Assembly (NCBI RefSeq): GCF_042684265.1
Contig: NZ_JBHULB010000008.1
Span: forward strand, 248,001 to 312,000
Direction: 5' to 3'
Length of the DNA: 64,000 bases
Source of the DNA: Croceitalea marina
GTDB lineage: Bacteria > Bacteroidota > Bacteroidia > Flavobacteriales > Flavobacteriaceae
A program made the translations under genes and the position numbers. Shown here one piece after another: positions 62,045 to 64,000 of this stretch (its first letter is position 1; every line of letters starts with the position of its first letter). The notes beneath the pieces are model-generated. The model was not told the DNA's origin and ran no database searches. It saw only the letters and a list, made by a program, of their open reading frames with translations.

Positions 62045-62058
62045 TAGGGTAAACCCTA
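62045..62058 (+). promoter_or_regulatory. Near-palindrome TAGGGTAAACCCTA upstream of the FN3/Kelch gene
   Basis: Differs from the site at 59355 by one central base. It lies 82 nt before the start at 62141 and 12 nt after the response regulator stop. Confidence 0.6.
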
Positions 62059-62140
62059 TATATCTTTTTCCGTCTTTTTACTGATATGCCGCTTGCCTTC
62101 ATTTTAGACCTTGGCTTCATAATTAGAAACCATAACAAAA

Positions 62141-63955
62141 ATGAAAAAGATTCTATCAATTTTTACACTAATAGTAGCTTTAGGCTGCAGTAAAGAAGAT
62201 TCCTCTTCAGAACCAGAAAACAGACCACCAGGAGATTTTACCATAACTACGTCTGTTAATTTAGATACGGTAACTATAAACTGGACGACAGCTACAGATC
62301 CAGATGGCGATACTGTAAGTTACTCGGTTGAATTAGATGGAAACAACATTCTTGCCAATAGTTCGGAAAGAACAATAAGTCAAGATGGATTAGATTATAG
62401 CACCTCATATTCTGGTAAAGTAATAGCAAAAGATTCAGAGGGGTTAAGTACTGAGAAAACATTTTCATTTACTACAAGTGAAGAACCAAACAGCTCACCA
62501 CTATCCGCTGTATTAAAAACGCCAGAAAATCAATTAAAAAGTGTCGTCTTACTACCAGAACTTACATGGGAGCAAGCCACAGATCCTGACGGAGATACTG
62601 TTGTCTATGATGTTTATTTAGATACCACTACCGACCCTACCACACTTATTAGCTCGGAGCAAACTCCAATAAGGCATACACTTACAACTAGTTTAGAATT
62701 GGATACTACCTATTACTGGAAAGTAGTTGCAAAAGACGGTCGTGGTGGTGAATCTACTAGTGAAATTTTTGCATTTTCAACCAATGTTGCACCAACAGTT
62801 CCTGTACTGGTTACCCCTGAAGACAATACTCAAAATCTTCCTCTTAAACCAAATCTGTCTTGGAACACTGTTTCAGATCCAGATAATGATGCGGTTACGT
62901 ATGATGTTATTTTAGATACCGATGCAAACCCATCAACCAAAATAGCAGAGGGCATATCTAGTACGAATTATACCATAGCTCAAGATCTTGAAAATGAAAC
63001 CCGATACTATTGGAAAATCATTGCTTCGGACGGTAAAGAAGGGGAAACGGAAAGCGAAGTACGTTCTTTTGTAACACGCGGTATGGCTAGTGCTACACAA
63101 GTTGTTGAATCTGCTGATTTTAATATTAGGTACGGGCATACCTCAGTGGTGTTTAATAATAAAATGTGGGTGATTGCTGGTGTTGGCTGTTGTGGAAACT
63201 CCTATAGCGATGTCTGGTCTAGTGATGATGGAGAGAATTGGACCTTGGTAACTGAAACTGCACCTTTTGGAAAACGATGGGAACACGCCTCTGTGATTTT
63301 TGATAACAAAATGTGGGTAATAGGTGGGCGATCTGCTTTTAACGATGCAGGTCTTAAAAATGACGTATGGTATACCGAAGATGGAGAAAACTGGGTGGAA
63401 GCTACAAGCTCTGCGCAATTTACACCACGGTACATTCCCCAAATTCTTAGTTACGATAATAAGTTGTTTTTAATTGGCGGGCGAGATGCGTCATCTACTG
63501 CTGACAATGAAGTTTGGAGTAGTGAAGATGGTGTCACATGGACATTACTTCAAGACAATGCCAATTTTTGTTGTAGAGGCTTCAAGGCATCGGTATTTCA
63601 AAACAAAATGTGGTATATAGCAGGCTTTAGCAAGAATATTTATAGTTCTACCAATGGTATTACGTGGAGTTTAGTTACATCTGAGGCAGAATTTGATGTG
63701 CGTGTTTTGCACTCTACTGTGGTATTTAATAATAGGCTATGGCTAATAGCAGGACGTAGAGAAAATAGTAGTAGAACAAATGATGCATGGTATAGTGATG
63801 ACGGTGTTAATTGGATCCAAGCGAATTCCAATCTAGGGTTTGGTGCTCGCTCTTCCCATACATCTGTAGTGTTCGATAATAAAATCTGGGTTATTGCCGG
63901 TGATAATAATGGTACAGCAGCTTACAATGACGTGTGGACAATAGAACAAAACTAA
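62141..63955 (+). CDS. FN3- and Kelch-repeat lipoprotein
   Basis: A 604-residue surface or periplasmic lipoprotein. The lipobox is VALGCSKEDSS (Cys about 16). Three fibronectin-III-like modules follow (about 30-310), each with a TDPDGDTVSYSVEL-type strand and YYWKVVAKDGRGGES-type edge. Then come six Kelch-type blades, each with a phrase like HTSVVFNNKMWVIAG and VWSSDDGENWTLV. Kelch plus FN3 suggests a ligand-binding, possibly carbohydrate-binding, scaffold. It lies behind the LuxR-type palindrome, so it is a plausible output of the upstream two-component pair. Confidence 0.88.
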   Translation: MKKILSIFTLIVALGCSKEDSSSEPENRPPGDFTITTSVNLDTVTINWTTATDPDGDTVSYSVELDGNNILANSSERTISQDGLDYSTSYSGKVIAKDSEGLSTEKTFSFTTSEEPNSSPLSAVLKTPENQLKSVVLLPELTWEQATDPDGDTVVYDVYLDTTTDPTTLISSEQTPIRHTLTTSLELDTTYYWKVVAKDGRGGESTSEIFAFSTNVAPTVPVLVTPEDNTQNLPLKPNLSWNTVSDPDNDAVTYDVILDTDANPSTKIAEGISSTNYTIAQDLENETRYYWKIIASDGKEGETESEVRSFVTRGMASATQVVESADFNIRYGHTSVVFNNKMWVIAGVGCCGNSYSDVWSSDDGENWTLVTETAPFGKRWEHASVIFDNKMWVIGGRSAFNDAGLKNDVWYTEDGENWVEATSSAQFTPRYIPQILSYDNKLFLIGGRDASSTADNEVWSSEDGVTWTLLQDNANFCCRGFKASVFQNKMWYIAGFSKNIYSSTNGITWSLVTSEAEFDVRVLHSTVVFNNRLWLIAGRRENSSRTNDAWYSDDGVNWIQANSNLGFGARSSHTSVVFDNKIWVIAGDNNGTAAYNDVWTIEQN

Positions 63956-63962
63956 TAAGGCA

Positions 63963-64000
63963 ATGAAAAAAAGTAATATAGCAATCATGATAGGCATCTT
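63963..64000 (+). CDS. Start of a further gene, cut by the window edge
   Basis: Seven nt after the Kelch gene an ATG opens a frame MKKSNIAIMIGI, which looks like the start of a signal peptide. Only 12 codons are in the window, so nothing more can be said except that it is likely co-transcribed with the Kelch lipoprotein. Confidence 0.6.
   Translation, partial: MKKSNIAIMIGI

Noticed and set aside
1..64000. CRISPR array, prophage, defence island or conjugative element
   Set aside because: No regularly spaced direct repeats, integrase, transposase, Cas, restriction or phage structural genes were seen on either strand.

Overview
The window is a stretch of chromosome from a low-GC member of the Bacteroidota, almost certainly a marine Flavobacteriaceae (Maribacter/Zobellia-like is my guess from protein style; the exact genus is inference). 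Supporting signs are a type IX secretion C-terminal sorting domain, Bacteroidota promoters of the form TTG-N19-TAnnTTTG before rpmH and rpmE2, DUF4252 and DUF4199 proteins, a CarB of about 950 residues, type B ribosomal protein L31, and dispersed GTCAnnTCGAG repeats. Nearly all of it looks like core chromosome. I see no tRNA or rRNA, CRISPR array, prophage, transposase or recognisable defence island.

Layout. 1-2.1 kb: an ECF sigma factor operon (sigma, membrane anti-sigma candidate, two DUF4252 proteins) with a candidate self-regulated promoter. 2.2-8.9 kb: an S41 protease lipoprotein, then a vitamin B12 uptake locus in which the riboswitch-controlled outer-membrane receptor diverges from the periplasmic/inner-membrane BtuFCD-type ABC operon. 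9-15.2 kb: rmuC, a thioesterase and the oxidative pentose phosphate genes (zwf-pgl diverging from gnd). 15.2-31.5 kb: a beta-propeller lipoprotein, NADP isocitrate dehydrogenase, carB, rpmH, cardiolipin synthase, a lytic transglycosylase, mtaB, a DUF1593 protein, a GlmU-like protein and rpmE2. 31.7-38.4 kb: a polyprenyl-phosphate-type glycosyltransferase, a phosphohexomutase, an MsbA-like exporter and a second ECF sigma operon that starts with TTG and carries a Spy-like periplasmic protein. 38.5-47.9 kb: small secreted proteins, an RsmB-type rRNA methylase, an exported methyltransferase, purL, a Tat-exported DinB-fold protein and a GNAT. 48-50.6 kb: a large T9SS-exported protein. 50.8-59.3 kb: a fatty acid beta-oxidation cluster (acyl-CoA synthetase, MarR regulator, FadN-type bifunctional enzyme, thiolase, acyl-CoA dehydrogenase). 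59.4-64 kb: a periplasmic-TPR histidine kinase and NarL-type regulator followed by an FN3/Kelch lipoprotein and the start of another gene.

The most interesting structure lies outside ordinary gene calls. (1) A four-helix-bundle (S23/IVP) gene sits inside the beta-oxidation operon, enclosed by about 32-nt imperfect inverted repeats that abut its start and stop codons, as in the intervening sequences of 23S rRNA. (2) Two nearly identical 14-nt palindromes, TAGGGTTAACCCTA and TAGGGTAAACCCTA, lie about 80 nt upstream of the kinase gene and of the Kelch gene, which suggests a self-contained two-component regulon. (3) A perfect 28-nt palindrome lies at the MarR promoter. (4) A dispersed GTCAnnTCGAG...TCGAGA repeat family occurs between genes, in frame inside the purL linker, and at the disputed 5' end of pgl.
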